Below are positions 16,823-24,590 of a DNA stretch of 37,872 nt, piece after piece. The stretch is taken from NCBI RefSeq assembly GCF_025403405.1, contig NZ_JANEZT010000015.1, forward strand, positions 1-37,872, given 5' to 3'. The position numbers and the translations under genes were made by a program. The DNA is from Frankia tisae. Its GTDB lineage: Bacteria; Actinomycetota; Actinomycetes; Frankiales; Frankiaceae. Each line of letters starts with the position of its first letter. The first letter of the stretch is position 1. Below the pieces are notes generated by a model. It was not told the DNA's origin and made no database searches. It saw nothing but the letters and a program-made list of their open reading frames with translations.

Positions 16823-17732
16823 ATGTCGCATGGATCCTCGCAGTCGGACCGCCCGCCGGCCCACCGGATCGCGGTGATCGTGGATGACGGGTCGAACCCG
16901 TTCGAGCTGGGCGTCGCCACCGAGCTGTTCGGGCTGCGCCGCCCCGAGCTCGACCGGCCCCGGTACGACTGCACGCTCTGCGCACCCAGGCCGCAGATCC
17001 ACATGCACGGCGGGTTGTTCACCTTGTCCGGCGCCACCGGGCTCGACGCGGTGTCCGCCGCCGGCACGGTCATCGTGCCGAACCGTCCGGATCCGCTCGT
17101 CGCACCGCCACCGTCGGTGCTGGCCGCGATCCGGGCGGCCGGCGACCGCGGAGCTCGCCTGGTCAGCTTCTGCACGGGAACGTTCACCCTCGCCGCCGCG
17201 GGCGTGCTCGACGGCCGCCGGGCCACGCCCCACTGGCGGTGGGCCGACCTGTTCACTCGCCGCCACCCCGAGGTACGGCCCGAACCGGGCGTGCTGTTCG
17301 TCGACGACGGCGACGTGTGCACGGCCACGGGCAGCGCCGCCGCGCTCGACCTCGGGCTGCACCTCATCCGACGTGGCCCTGGGGCCGAGGTCGCGAACGC
17401 GGTCAGCCGGCGGTTGGTATTCGCGGCGCACCGCGACGGCGGGCAGCGGCAGTTCGTCCAGCCCGGCCACGTTGCACCGCCGGTTCCGTACCGAACTCGG
17501 CCTTACCCCACTGGCGTGGCTGACCGTCGAACGGGTCACGCTGGCCTGCCGACTACTCGAACGCGGGGAACGTCGCCTCGATCTCGTCGCCTGCGCCAGT
17601 GGCCTCGGGACCGCCGCGAGTCCGCGGGTCGCGCTGCGCCGGCACACAGGCCTCACACCCACCGCCTACCAGCGCCGGTTCGGGCCGGTCCGGCCATCGC
17701 CAGGTCCGACCAGCCGAGGCGATGGAGGCTGA
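16823..17732 (+). pseudogene. GlxA-type DJ-1/AraC regulator, internal deletion and frameshift
   Basis: The N-terminal 210 residues form a DJ-1/PfpI-type domain: AVIVDDGSNPFELGVATELFG at the start and the nucleophile-elbow-like VSFCTGTFTLAAAGVLDGRRATPHW about 110-135. This frame runs to about 17460 and then loses homology. The AraC helix-turn-helix C-terminus (LHRRFRTELGLTPLAWL, then ERVTLACRLLERGER) resumes in the +1 frame and ends at 17732. In intact relatives roughly 35 residues join RQFV to LHRRF, covering the linker and first helices; here they are nearly absent. The gene has therefore lost about 100 bases, not a multiple of three. A sequencing error alone would not explain the missing segment. 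Confidence 0.75.
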
Positions 17733-17763
17733 GCAGGGATGGAGGCTGAGCAGGGATGGAGGC
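17721..17763. repeat. 17-base tandem repeat, 2.5 copies
   Basis: GATGGAGGCTGAGCAGG occurs at 17721-17737 and 17738-17754, then GATGGAGGC begins a third copy. The first copy holds the stop codon of the broken regulator. A replication-slippage repeat is the simplest reading. Confidence 0.85.
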
Positions 17764-17886
17764 AGGTGGCGCAGGATCCGGCCGGCTACAGACGGACCGC
17801 GCCCGGTCAATACAGAAGTCGACAGCGACGAGACCCTGATTTTGGGGACGGCGACTTGTAGTCTTTCCTCGCCTGCAACGACTGTT

Positions 17887-17909
17887 TAGCCATAGCCATA
17901 GCCATAGCC
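17887..17909. repeat. Hexanucleotide tandem repeat (TAGCCA)x3.8
   Basis: Three perfect TAGCCA units followed by TAGCC, in the 5' region of the NfeD-like gene, 37 bases before its ATG. Slippage-prone; a change in copy number would alter promoter or leader spacing. The surrounding bases are less GC-rich than the rest of the window. Confidence 0.85.
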
Positions 17910-17945
17910 TTCCGCGCCCGCCGCGTGCGAGGAGGAGGTTCGAGG

Positions 17946-18185
17946 ATGGTGGGCGATCCATCCGTCATCGGCCACCTCGGCGCGCTCATCGTGGGCACGC
18001 GGGGCGATGCCGGGCCGGGCGAGGTGGTGGTCCGGGTCCGCGGCGGAATCGAAACGTTTCTCGCGCTGTCCGACACTCCGCTGCCCAAGGGCGCGTCCGT
18101 GCTGGTCATCGGGACGCGCGGGCCCCGGACCGTCGAGGTAGTGCCGTGGCTGGATCCTGCCGCCGTCTTCGGCGGCGATCTCTGA
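17946..18185 (+). CDS. Small NfeD-like OB-fold protein
   Basis: Protein of 79 residues. GHLGALIVGTRGDAGPGEVVVRVRGG and the ending VLVIGTRGPRTVEVVPW match the C-terminal beta-barrel (OB-fold) domain of NfeD proteins, but there are no membrane segments, so it is only the soluble domain. NfeD proteins are the standing partners of SPFH/stomatin proteins, and the next gene, 15 bases downstream, is an SPFH gene. The start is taken at ATG 17946 after GAGGAGGTTCGAGG; a GTG three bases on is equally possible. It probably binds and modulates the SPFH oligomer. Confidence 0.75.
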   Translation: MVGDPSVIGHLGALIVGTRGDAGPGEVVVRVRGGIETFLALSDTPLPKGASVLVIGTRGPRTVEVVPWLDPAAVFGGDL

Positions 18186-18200
18186 CGAAAGGTTCGCGGC

Positions 18201-19367
18201 GTGTTTGGTTACCGAGTCCCCGCACCCGACCAGGCGATGCTCGTCTCAGGTGGGAAGAACCGCGGTGGGATGCCTTTCAAAGTGATCACCGGTCACGGCG
18301 GCTTCATTTTGCCGTTCTTCCGCAAGGTGCGCTTCCTGACGCTGGCGATGTGCGAGGCCGAGGTCGCGGAAACATGCGTCACCTACCAGGGCATCTCACT
18401 CAACGTCCGGGCCGTGATCGCTTTCAAGGTCGGCAACGACAGCGAAAGCATCGTCAACGCCGGCCAGCGCTTCCTGTCGGACCAGGGCCAGATGGCGGTA
18501 CTGACGGGACGGATCTTCTCCGGTCACCTGCGTTCGATCATCGGTTCGATGACGGTCGAGGAGATCATCCGTGACCGGCAGAAGCTTGCCACCGAGGTGC
18601 TCGACGGGTCCAAGGCGGAGATGGCCCGGATCGGGTTGACCATCGACGCGTTACAGATCCAGTCCATCGACGACGGCAAACTCGGCTACATCACGGCAAT
18701 CGCGGCACCGCACAACGCCGCCATCCAGCGCCAGGCGCAGATCGCTCAGGCCGAGGCCAACCAGGCCGCCGCGGAGGCCGAGCAACGCTCGCAGCGGGCG
18801 CAGGCGGAATACGCCCGGCAGACGTCCATCGTCCAGGCCCAGTACCGGGCGGAGATCGACCGGGCCCAGGCCGAGGCCTCGCAGGCCGGGCCGCTGGCGA
18901 AGGCCCAGGCGGAGGTGGCGGTGACCGCGGCGCGAACCGAGCTGGCCGAAGGGGAGGCTCAGTTGCGCCAGCAGCAGCTCATCACCGAGGTCGTCAAGCC
19001 CGCCGAGGCGGAGGCCGAGCGAGTCCGTGTCCTCGCCCTCGCCGAGGCCGAGAAGATGAGGATTCAGGCGGAGGCGGCCGCATCGCACAACCGGGTCGCC
19101 CTCGACCGGATGCTCATCGACCAGCTCCCGGAGATCGTCCGGCAGGCGGCATCGGGGCTGGCGGGCGCGAACGTGACGGTGCTCAACGGCGTGGAGGGCA
19201 TCGGTGAGATTGCCACCGGCCTCGCCGGGCAGGGCGTGGCGATCTTCGAGGCGCTACGCGCAGGCGTCCGGCAGCCGGCGCACGCCCCCGAGGGCCACGA
19301 CAACGGCGCCGGCGCCCGCGCCAAACACCCCGGCATCGCGGCGCCCCGGCCCATTCAGGAGACGTAG
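18201..19367 (+). CDS. SPFH/flotillin-like membrane-scaffold protein
   Basis: Protein of 388 residues. The SPFH (band 7) domain spans ~1-190 (VTYQGISLNVRAVIAFKVG, then SEMTVEEIIRDR-like IIGSMTVEEIIRDRQ), followed by a long Ala/Glu/Gln-rich coiled coil (~195-320) and a C-terminal segment ending in EALRAGVRQ. Flotillins assemble into membrane-bound rings or microdomains. No classical transmembrane helix is seen at the N-terminus, so membrane contact may be by a hydrophobic hairpin near 30-45. Start GTG 18201 has GAAAGG 8 bases upstream. It is paired with the NfeD-like gene. Its last 13 bases overlap the convergent 92-residue gene. Confidence 0.88.
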   Translation: MFGYRVPAPDQAMLVSGGKNRGGMPFKVITGHGGFILPFFRKVRFLTLAMCEAEVAETCVTYQGISLNVRAVIAFKVGNDSESIVNAGQRFLSDQGQMAVLTGRIFSGHLRSIIGSMTVEEIIRDRQKLATEVLDGSKAEMARIGLTIDALQIQSIDDGKLGYITAIAAPHNAAIQRQAQIAQAEANQAAAEAEQRSQRAQAEYARQTSIVQAQYRAEIDRAQAEASQAGPLAKAQAEVAVTAARTELAEGEAQLRQQQLITEVVKPAEAEAERVRVLALAEAEKMRIQAEAAASHNRVALDRMLIDQLPEIVRQAASGLAGANVTVLNGVEGIGEIATGLAGQGVAIFEALRAGVRQPAHAPEGHDNGAGARAKHPGIAAPRPIQET

Positions 19368-19633
19368 ACGTGCTTGCGGCCGGCTGCGACGGGGCGCGCC
19401 TCCGTCCGGCCGCAGTATCCATACTCCACGTGGCGCCGCCACACCGTGAGGCGGCATTGATCTGCCTCGATCGTCCAGGTCCGCCGCTCGACCCGGTCCT
19501 CGACCTGAACAGGAATTCGGGTCCCCGCCTCTGTCGCCCGGCGGTGCGCCCAGGAGTGCGCCGCCTCCCACTCGCGGAAGGTGGCCACCAGTTCGCCATC
19601 GCCATCGTAGACCTGGAATCGGCGAGTCGCCAT
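19355..19633 (-). CDS. Uncharacterised 92-residue protein
   Basis: I do not recognise a family. The protein begins MATRRFQVYDGDGELVATF and alternates beta-like and charged stretches (EWEAAHSWAHRRATEAG, VEDRVERRTWTIEADQ, LTVWRRHVEYGYCGR), which suggests a small soluble alpha+beta fold. The ATG at 19633 has GAAAGG 8 bases upstream, which supports it as a real start over the frame extending to 19813. Its stop lies 13 bases inside the 3' end of the SPFH gene on the other strand. A palindrome sits 35 bases upstream. Confidence 0.65.
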   Translation of the reverse strand: MATRRFQVYDGDGELVATFREWEAAHSWAHRRATEAGTRIPVQVEDRVERRTWTIEADQCRLTVWRRHVEYGYCGRTEARPVAAGRKHVYVS

Positions 19634-19667
19634 TGTCACGCCTTTCAGTTGTATTGGATAATGAGAC

Positions 19668-19685
19668 CCGTGGAGCAGTCCACGG
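19668..19685. promoter_or_regulatory. Perfect inverted repeat upstream of the 92-residue gene
   Basis: CCGTGGA (19668-19674) and TCCACGG (19679-19685) flank GCAG. It lies 35 bases before the start of the minus-strand gene, next to an AT-rich patch (TTGTATTGGATAATG) that could be its promoter. An operator or leader hairpin are both possible. Confidence 0.4.
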
Positions 19686-20253
19686 CGCGCGGTCCGGCCC
19701 GTGGAATCGACCCGGCCCACGACGGTGAATTGGCCGGCTCCGGGCGGGGATCGACGCCCACCCGCCCGGAGCCGGCGGTCGGCGGCCGCCGGCTCCGGCC
19801 CGCGTGCCGGCATGCCGAGCGGAGGTGGGCCACCCGATCGCCGACTGACCGGCCGCGGGCCTCACGGTGGCGGGCCGCGCCCTGGTTGTGAAGGGCGGTG
19901 CGATCAGGGCAGTCGGGGCTGTCGGGACCGTGGCGGCGGACCCCGTGGCGGCGGCGTGTGGCAGCGCCGACGCCGCCCGGCCGGTCGAACCGGCATGGTC
20001 GCCGCATCGATGGTGCGGACCCTGCGCGATCACCATCAACTACTCCCCGTGATTCGCCACTGCATCAAGTTTTCACTCAGAGCGTCAAGCTCGCCACTCA
20101 AAGTTAGCCAAGACCCGAAGCATGCCCCCTGCATCGACCATCTGCAAGAGCTTCTGTAAGAGTTTCGCTACCCAGAGCTGTGCACTGTGTATGAGGAGTG
20201 GCGATCCAGTGGCAGGATGCACCCATCACTCCGAGCAGACCGAAGGACGAGCG
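19686..20253. other. Gene-free stretch before the XRE gene
   Basis: I see no supported gene here. The last 200 bases are less GC-rich than the surroundings and hold short near-repeats (CAAGAGCTTCTG, TAAGAGTTTCG; two TCAAG/CACTCA groups), a probable promoter region for the XRE-DUF397 pair. A 61-residue frame at 19867-20052 lacks a ribosome binding site. Confidence 0.5.
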
Positions 20254-21114
20254 ATGGCCACAAGCGGCGGTCCGACTGTGCGGCGGCGGCGGCTGGGCGC
20301 CGAGTTACGGCGCCTGCGAGAGACGGCGGGGGTCTCGGTCGACGAGGTCTGCCAACTGCTTCGCTGCTCGGTCTCGAAGGTCAGCCGGATGGAGAACGGG
20401 CGGGTGCCGGTACGCACGCGCGACGTGTCCGACCTGCTCAACCTGTATGATGTCACGGAGGGTGAGCAGCGCGACGCACTGATGGCGTTGGCCCGGGAGT
20501 CCCGTCGGCACGGCTGGTGGCACTCCTACCACGACGTCGTACCAGCCTGGTTCGAGATCTACATCGGTCTGGAGGGCGATGCCGCGTCGATCCAGGTATA
20601 CGAGTCCCAGCTCGTCCACGGGCTGCTCCAGACCGAGGACTACGCCCGGCAGGTCATCCAGGCCGATGACCTGGAGATCGGCGAGGAGGAGGTCGAGCGC
20701 AAGATCGCCCTGCGGATGGACCGGCAACGCCGGCTCACCACCCCCGACCATCCCCGGCTGTGGGTGATCCTGGATGAGGCAGTGCTGCGCCGGGAGATCG
20801 GTGGCCGAGCAGTCATGCGCGACCAGCTCGAATTCCTCGCCAAACGGTCCGAACTCCCGAATGTGACGATCCAGGTCCTCCCGTTCTCGGTGGGCGCGCA
20901 TGCCGGCCTGGGCAGCGCATTCTCGATACTCGGATTCCCCGACTCGCAAGACCACGAAGTGGTCTATATAGAAGAGGCGGCCGGCAGTCTTTACCTGGAG
21001 CGTGCTGCCGAAGTCCGACGCTATAAGTTGAAGATGAATCACCTTCTGGCCGCCGCCCTGCGGCCAGAAGAATCTGTACAGATGATACTATCCGTCGCAA
21101 AGGAGTTAAGATGA
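20254..21114 (+). CDS. XRE-family regulator with DUF5753 domain
   Basis: Protein of 286 residues. A helix-turn-helix (residues ~12-70; LGAELRRLRETAGVSVDEVCQ, then CSVSKVSRMENGR) is joined to a DUF5753 domain (~95-275) with the signature VYESQLVHGLLQTEDYARQ and the ending LERAAEVRRYKLKMNHLLAAAL. Proteins of this kind are numerous in Streptomyces and Frankia and, with a DUF397 partner, control development or secondary metabolism (WhiJ and AbaA-type systems). The start at 20254 has GAAGGA upstream; the frame extends to 20122 without support. The stop overlaps the DUF397 start as ATGA. Confidence 0.92.
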   Translation: MATSGGPTVRRRRLGAELRRLRETAGVSVDEVCQLLRCSVSKVSRMENGRVPVRTRDVSDLLNLYDVTEGEQRDALMALARESRRHGWWHSYHDVVPAWFEIYIGLEGDAASIQVYESQLVHGLLQTEDYARQVIQADDLEIGEEEVERKIALRMDRQRRLTTPDHPRLWVILDEAVLRREIGGRAVMRDQLEFLAKRSELPNVTIQVLPFSVGAHAGLGSAFSILGFPDSQDHEVVYIEEAAGSLYLERAAEVRRYKLKMNHLLAAALRPEESVQMILSVAKELR

Positions 21115-21353
21115 CCAGGTTTGCGAAGCCCGATCTGGGCGGACCCTCCGAGCTGGCCTGGCGCAAGAGCAGCTACAGCAACGGAGCGGGTGGCATGTGC
21201 GTGGAGGTCGCCCCCTTGAGCGAGGGCATCGCGGTGCGTGACTCGAAGAACCCGCGCGGCCCCATGCTTGCCTTCTCGGCTGCCGAGTGGGACGCCTTCC
21301 TGGCCGGCGCACGGGACGGCGAGTTCGACCGGACCAGGGTCCACCCGGCCTGA
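21111..21353 (+). CDS. DUF397 domain protein, partner of XRE regulator
   Basis: Protein of 80 residues, typical for the family, with the diagnostic WRKSSYSNG (near 17-25), CVEVAP (30-35), IAVRDSKNPRGP (39-50) and AEWDAFLAGARDGEFD (58-73). The ATG overlaps the XRE stop by four bases and has AAAGGAG upstream, so the two are co-translated. DUF397 proteins are thought to bind and counteract their XRE partner, in some cases resembling toxin-antitoxin pairs; which of the two is active here cannot be told from sequence. Confidence 0.94.
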   Translation: MTRFAKPDLGGPSELAWRKSSYSNGAGGMCVEVAPLSEGIAVRDSKNPRGPMLAFSAAEWDAFLAGARDGEFDRTRVHPA

Positions 21354-22223
21354 CCCACGCCCGGCCTGGCGAACCGGCCTGCCTCGAGCCTGCCGGCCGC
21401 GCCCGGCATCGCCCTGGTCCGACCCGGACGCCTCTACCGGATGCGACCGGACCGGGCCAGGGCCGGGAAGAGCCGCCGATCACGGCGCTGGAACGAGCCG
21501 ATCAACGTCGGCGTTCCCGTCCCGACCGGGCCGAGGTTCCTGTTCGGACGGTGCCGTGGCGGCCGCACCACATGCCGGTTGGCTCTTGCGCAACGCCCCC
21601 CGGTCGCGCACTCTTGTAGATGTTCAGTCGGTCCTCGTTGTTCAAGTGTTCGTCCCGTTGTGGTCGTGGCATTTCCGGGGCACGACGTCCGCGCCGCCCA
21701 TCGCGCAGGGTGGGCCGGCGGACCGGACGCTCCCGGCGCCGTGGCGGCATGGGACAACGCTCGGCCACCTTCGCCCGCTGGACGGGCCACGCGGGCTGCG
21801 AATGCCCGCCCAACGCGGAGGAGGGCAGTCGTTGTGATCATTTCTGACTGTACGGCTACCCGCATGCGGCGCCGCGACGTCACGGTCGGGGTGGCCGTGT
21901 CGCCGCAGGTGCTCGGTCCCGAGGTCCACCATGCCGCGCGTACGGGCACGAACCTCGTGGCCGCGTCGTGTCTCCTGCCGGCTGCGGGCCGGCATCAAAC
22001 GGGACCGGTGGCCGGCGGGGCCGCCATCCCGTCGCCGTCCTAGCTGCGGACGGCACATCCGCCCGCATGCCGGGCACTCCCTCGAACTTGATCACGGTCG
22101 GTCCGCATCTGGATCCGCCGGGCGTCGACGTCCCCGACGCCACCGGCGGTTTGCGGGCGTCGCGGACCCAGATCGATACGCACTCCCACCATCCTGTTCC
22201 CCTGCCACTGGGAGGTGATTGCC
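21354..22223. other. Gene-poor 0.87-kb stretch
   Basis: No frame in this stretch has a recognisable family, a good ribosome binding site and a normal composition together. It holds AT-richer islands (TGTAGATGTTCAGTCGG near 21615; TGATCATTTCTGACTGTACG near 21836) that may be promoters or remains of lost genes. The last 15 bases carry the ribosome binding site of the small ORF. Confidence 0.45.
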
Positions 22224-22382
22224 GTGGCCACCGCCACGACCAACCTGCTCAACACCCCGATGAAAGATCAGCGCGTCGAACGTGTTCGGCGCGCGGCCCT
22301 GTCGGCGTATGTGGACGGGAAGATCTCCTTCGCGCAGGCGAACCTCCGGGTCCGCAAGGCCCTCGAACGCTTCGGAGTGTGA
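22224..22382 (+). CDS. Small basic protein of 52 residues
   Basis: GTG start with GGAGGTG 7 bases upstream, one of the best ribosome binding sites in the window. The product is mostly helical and basic: MATATTNLLNTPMKDQRVER, then a stretch with AYVDGKISFAQANLRVRKAL, ending ERFGV. No family is recognised. The codons have the high-GC third positions expected of a real actinobacterial gene. An in-frame GTG at 22215 is an alternative start. It is followed by 164 bases without a gene before the convergent NAD-kinase-like gene. It could be a small regulatory or DNA-binding protein; this is inference from charge and size. Confidence 0.6.
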   Translation: MATATTNLLNTPMKDQRVERVRRAALSAYVDGKISFAQANLRVRKALERFGV

Positions 22383-22546
22383 TGGGCCGGCTCAGGCCAG
22401 GCGGGCGGCGCCGGCCGCCGGCCGGCCCGTCCGCTACCGGCGCGCTCCGCCGGCCAGGCCGCCCCTGGACCTCCCGGCCCGGCCGTCGGGCTCGCCGTCG
22501 CAGCTGACCTCATTCCCGGCGTCGGCATTCCCGGCGTCGGCGCGTG

Positions 22547-23473
22547 TCAGGCGAGGCGCAGGCGGCGGTCGGCCACGCCGACGGTGAGCTGTTGCCCCCA
22601 GGACAGCTCGATTGCATCCGCCTCGATACCGTCTCCGAACACGACCATCCGATCCGCCTCCACCAGGATCTCAAGTCGCGCCGGCCCGGTGAGGCTGCCC
22701 TCGGTGCAAGCGGTGCCCGTGGCCGGCGACGGCCACGCCTCGCGGACGAACCAGGCCAGCGCGCCGACGGTCGGCGCCGGCAGCGGAAGCTCGCTGCGCC
22801 GCTGCGCCCAGACCGACCGGCACCACCCCGTCGCGCCGGTGCCGGTGCCGACCAGCAGCCCGGACGACGCCTGCCGCTCGCTCACCGGGGCGCCCCCGCC
22901 GGCGGGCACCCGCAGCCGGTACCGGGCGGTCTGATGTCCGGGATCGCCGACGTAGACCTCGTTGAGAGCGACGATGCGCTGGCCGTCGTCGGAGCGGGCC
23001 TCAACCATGGTCAGCTCCTGTAGCAGGCGGCCGAGCCCCCGGGCGGCGTCCGTCGGCGATCCGTCGACGGTGCGCAGCAGGGCGGCGGCCTCGCTCGGGG
23101 CGTGCCGGACCAGGACACCCGGCGTGCGGGCGGGTTGGGCGTTGATCCCCAGGACGAGCTGCCCGTCGAGGTACTTCGCGACGTTCGCGACGAGCCCGTC
23201 CTGCCCGACGCAGACGACCACGTCGTCCGAGGCGAACAGGAACCGGTCGAGATCGGTCCGCTCCACCTCGCCGCGGCGCCAGTGCGGCGGGATCGCCGCG
23301 GCGGCCGCCTGGCGGGCCGCCGCGGCGGCGTCGTGGGCGGCCTGCACCTCGGCAAGCTCCCGCCCGCGGGAGGCCAGGAAGAACGCGGCCTGGCCGCGGG
23401 TGCCGTGCCGGTCGAGCAGCTCGGCGTACTCGGTGCGCCGGTGCACAAGCACCGCGCGCGGGGCGAGGCTCAC
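22547..23473 (-). CDS. NAD-kinase-like protein with GQDG motif
   Basis: Protein of 308 residues. The centre and C-terminus match the ATP-NAD kinase fold: [20 protein letters not shown] (86-104) where NAD kinases have [12 protein letters not shown] (170-177) matching the conserved NE pair, and [15 protein letters not shown] (203-217) matching the DGLIVSTPTGSTAY loop. D92 is kept, but the second Gly is Gln. The first 80 residues are an Ala-rich helical extension, with [20 protein letters not shown], not part of typical NAD kinase. The GTG start overlaps the SPFH stop as GTGA, so the two are co-translated. It may be a true kinase, a NAD(P)-binding sensor, or a kinase for a different substrate. 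Confidence 0.75.
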   Translation of the reverse strand: MSLAPRAVLVHRRTEYAELLDRHGTRGQAAFFLASRGRELAEVQAAHDAAAAARQAAAAAIPPHWRRGEVERTDLDRFLFASDDVVVCVGQDGLVANVAKYLDGQLVLGINAQPARTPGVLVRHAPSEAAALLRTVDGSPTDAARGLGRLLQELTMVEARSDDGQRIVALNEVYVGDPGHQTARYRLRVPAGGGAPVSERQASSGLLVGTGTGATGWCRSVWAQRRSELPLPAPTVGALAWFVREAWPSPATGTACTEGSLTGPARLEILVEADRMVVFGDGIEADAIELSWGQQLTVGVADRRLRLA

Positions 23474-24510
23474 CGGGGAGTGCCGGCGCGGACGAACCGG
23501 GCGACCGTCTCGGTGACCACGTCGGGGGTGATGGTGAGCGCCCCGATCGCGGGCAGATGGTCGGCGAGGTCGCGCACGGCGAGCGCGACCATCGCGGAGG
23601 TGTCCAGGCCGGTGACCGCGGCGACCCGGGCCGCCTCGGCCTCGGCTTCGGCCTGCCCGACCAGACGCACAGCCTCGGCCCGCGCCGCCGCCTCCACCCG
23701 GACCCGCTCGGCCTGCGAGCGGGCGGCCGTCTCGGCCCGCTCCGCCTCCGCTGCGGCGGCGATGCGGGCCGCCGCCGCCTGCTCGGTCATCCGGCGCTGC
23801 TCGTTGGCGCCTTCCTGGGTCACGAGCCGCTCCGCACGCACAGCCAGTTCGATCTTGCTTTGCAGCTCGTTCTCGGCGATGCGCCGCTCCTGCTCGACCG
23901 CGAGCGCGCGGCGGCCGTAGGTGGCCCGGTCGGCCTCGGTCTGGATCTGTTCCCGGGTGGGCGTGCGCAGCGCCTTCTCCACGTCCGGCGCCGGGCGGAC
24001 GGCGACCACCCGGACCCCGACCACACTCACCCCCGTCTGGACCAGGCGGGCGTCCCCGCGCAGGCCGTCGGTCACCCGCTCCCGGATGACCGGCACCCCC
24101 TCGGCGAGGGCGGTGGTGAGTGACGTGCGGGCGAGCAGGTCCGAGGCGTACTCCTGGGCGAACTCGTTGATCATCCCGGCGAGCTGGTCGAGGGGCTTCT
24201 CCCGCCAGGTGCCGAGCTCGGGGTCGATGCCGAAGTCGAGGCGGGTGGCGGCCAGCACCGGGTCGGCGATCCGGTAGGTGACGGTGGCCTGCACCGCGAC
24301 GTCCTGGAAGTCGGCGGTCCGCGCGTGGAAGAGCACCGCCAGCTCCCGGTCGTCGACCGGCACCTCGCTGATCACCGCCGTGCGCGGGCGGTACCAGAAG
24401 ACCAGGCCGACGCCCTCGTGGGCGGCGGCCGCGCCGCGCTGGTGGCGAATGTACGCGGTGGGGGTGCCCCGCAGGTGGCATAGGAACGGGACCCTGCTGA
24501 TGTCCGCCAT
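23470..24510 (-). CDS. SPFH/band-7 domain protein
   Basis: Protein of 346 residues. The SPFH domain (~30-200) includes [24 protein letters not shown] and [16 protein letters not shown], with [29 protein letters not shown] (split ~170-200) closing it. A long charged coiled coil follows (~200-295; [17 protein letters not shown], then [20 protein letters not shown]). No N-terminal membrane helix is evident. The ATG at 24510 has AGAGAGGG upstream. It leads a two-gene unit with the NAD-kinase-like gene. The perfect palindrome starting at 24525 sits over its promoter or leader. Different from the flotillin-like protein at 18.2 kb in sequence and partner gene. Confidence 0.85.
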   Translation of the reverse strand: MADISRVPFLCHLRGTPTAYIRHQRGAAAAHEGVGLVFWYRPRTAVISEVPVDDRELAVLFHARTADFQDVAVQATVTYRIADPVLAATRLDFGIDPELGTWREKPLDQLAGMINEFAQEYASDLLARTSLTTALAEGVPVIRERVTDGLRGDARLVQTGVSVVGVRVVAVRPAPDVEKALRTPTREQIQTEADRATYGRRALAVEQERRIAENELQSKIELAVRAERLVTQEGANEQRRMTEQAAAARIAAAAEAERAETAARSQAERVRVEAAARAEAVRLVGQAEAEAEAARVAAVTGLDTSAMVALAVRDLADHLPAIGALTITPDVVTETVARFVRAGTPR

Positions 24511-24524
24511 GAGAACGCCCTCTC

Positions 24525-24547
24525 TTTATCGTCGAATCGACGATAAA
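24525..24547. promoter_or_regulatory. NrtR-type operator, perfect 11-base arms
   Basis: Arms TTTATCGTCGA (24525-24535) and TCGACGATAAA (24537-24547) are perfect complements around a single A. It starts 15 bases before the SPFH ATG and lies between that gene and the Nudix-winged-helix gene. The core is TCGTC-N5-GACGA (24529-24543). Confidence 0.8.
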
Positions 24548-24562
24548 CGGGGACGAGGGTTT

Positions 24563-24577
24563 TCGTCAACCTGACGA
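24563..24577. promoter_or_regulatory. Second, shorter TCGTC-N5-GACGA site
   Basis: TCGTCA and TGACGA flank ACC, giving the same TCGTC-N5-GACGA core as the first operator but without its outer arms. The centre is 34 bases from the first and the site ends 13 bases before the Nudix ATG, as expected for autoregulation. Confidence 0.65.
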
Positions 24578-24590
24578 GTATGGTTCCCCC

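Noticed and set aside
16563..16985. Minus-strand frame between cupin and GlxA-type regulator
   Set aside because: Arg/Pro/Thr-rich product, no ribosome binding site, and it overlaps both neighbours.
19867..20052. 61-residue plus-strand frame (MAGRALVVKGGAIRAV start)
   Set aside because: GTG start without a ribosome binding site, no family match and short; chance open frame in high-GC DNA is likelier.
21434..21949. 171-residue minus-strand frame in the gene-poor stretch
   Set aside because: Low-complexity Arg/Thr/Pro-rich product, equal-sized open frames on the other strand, no ribosome binding site.
22547..24481. One 644-residue protein covering both the SPFH and NAD-kinase-like regions
   Set aside because: The upstream part of this frame is Arg/Gly-rich and is a shadow of the SPFH coding frame; the SPFH stop and the overlapping GTG show two genes.
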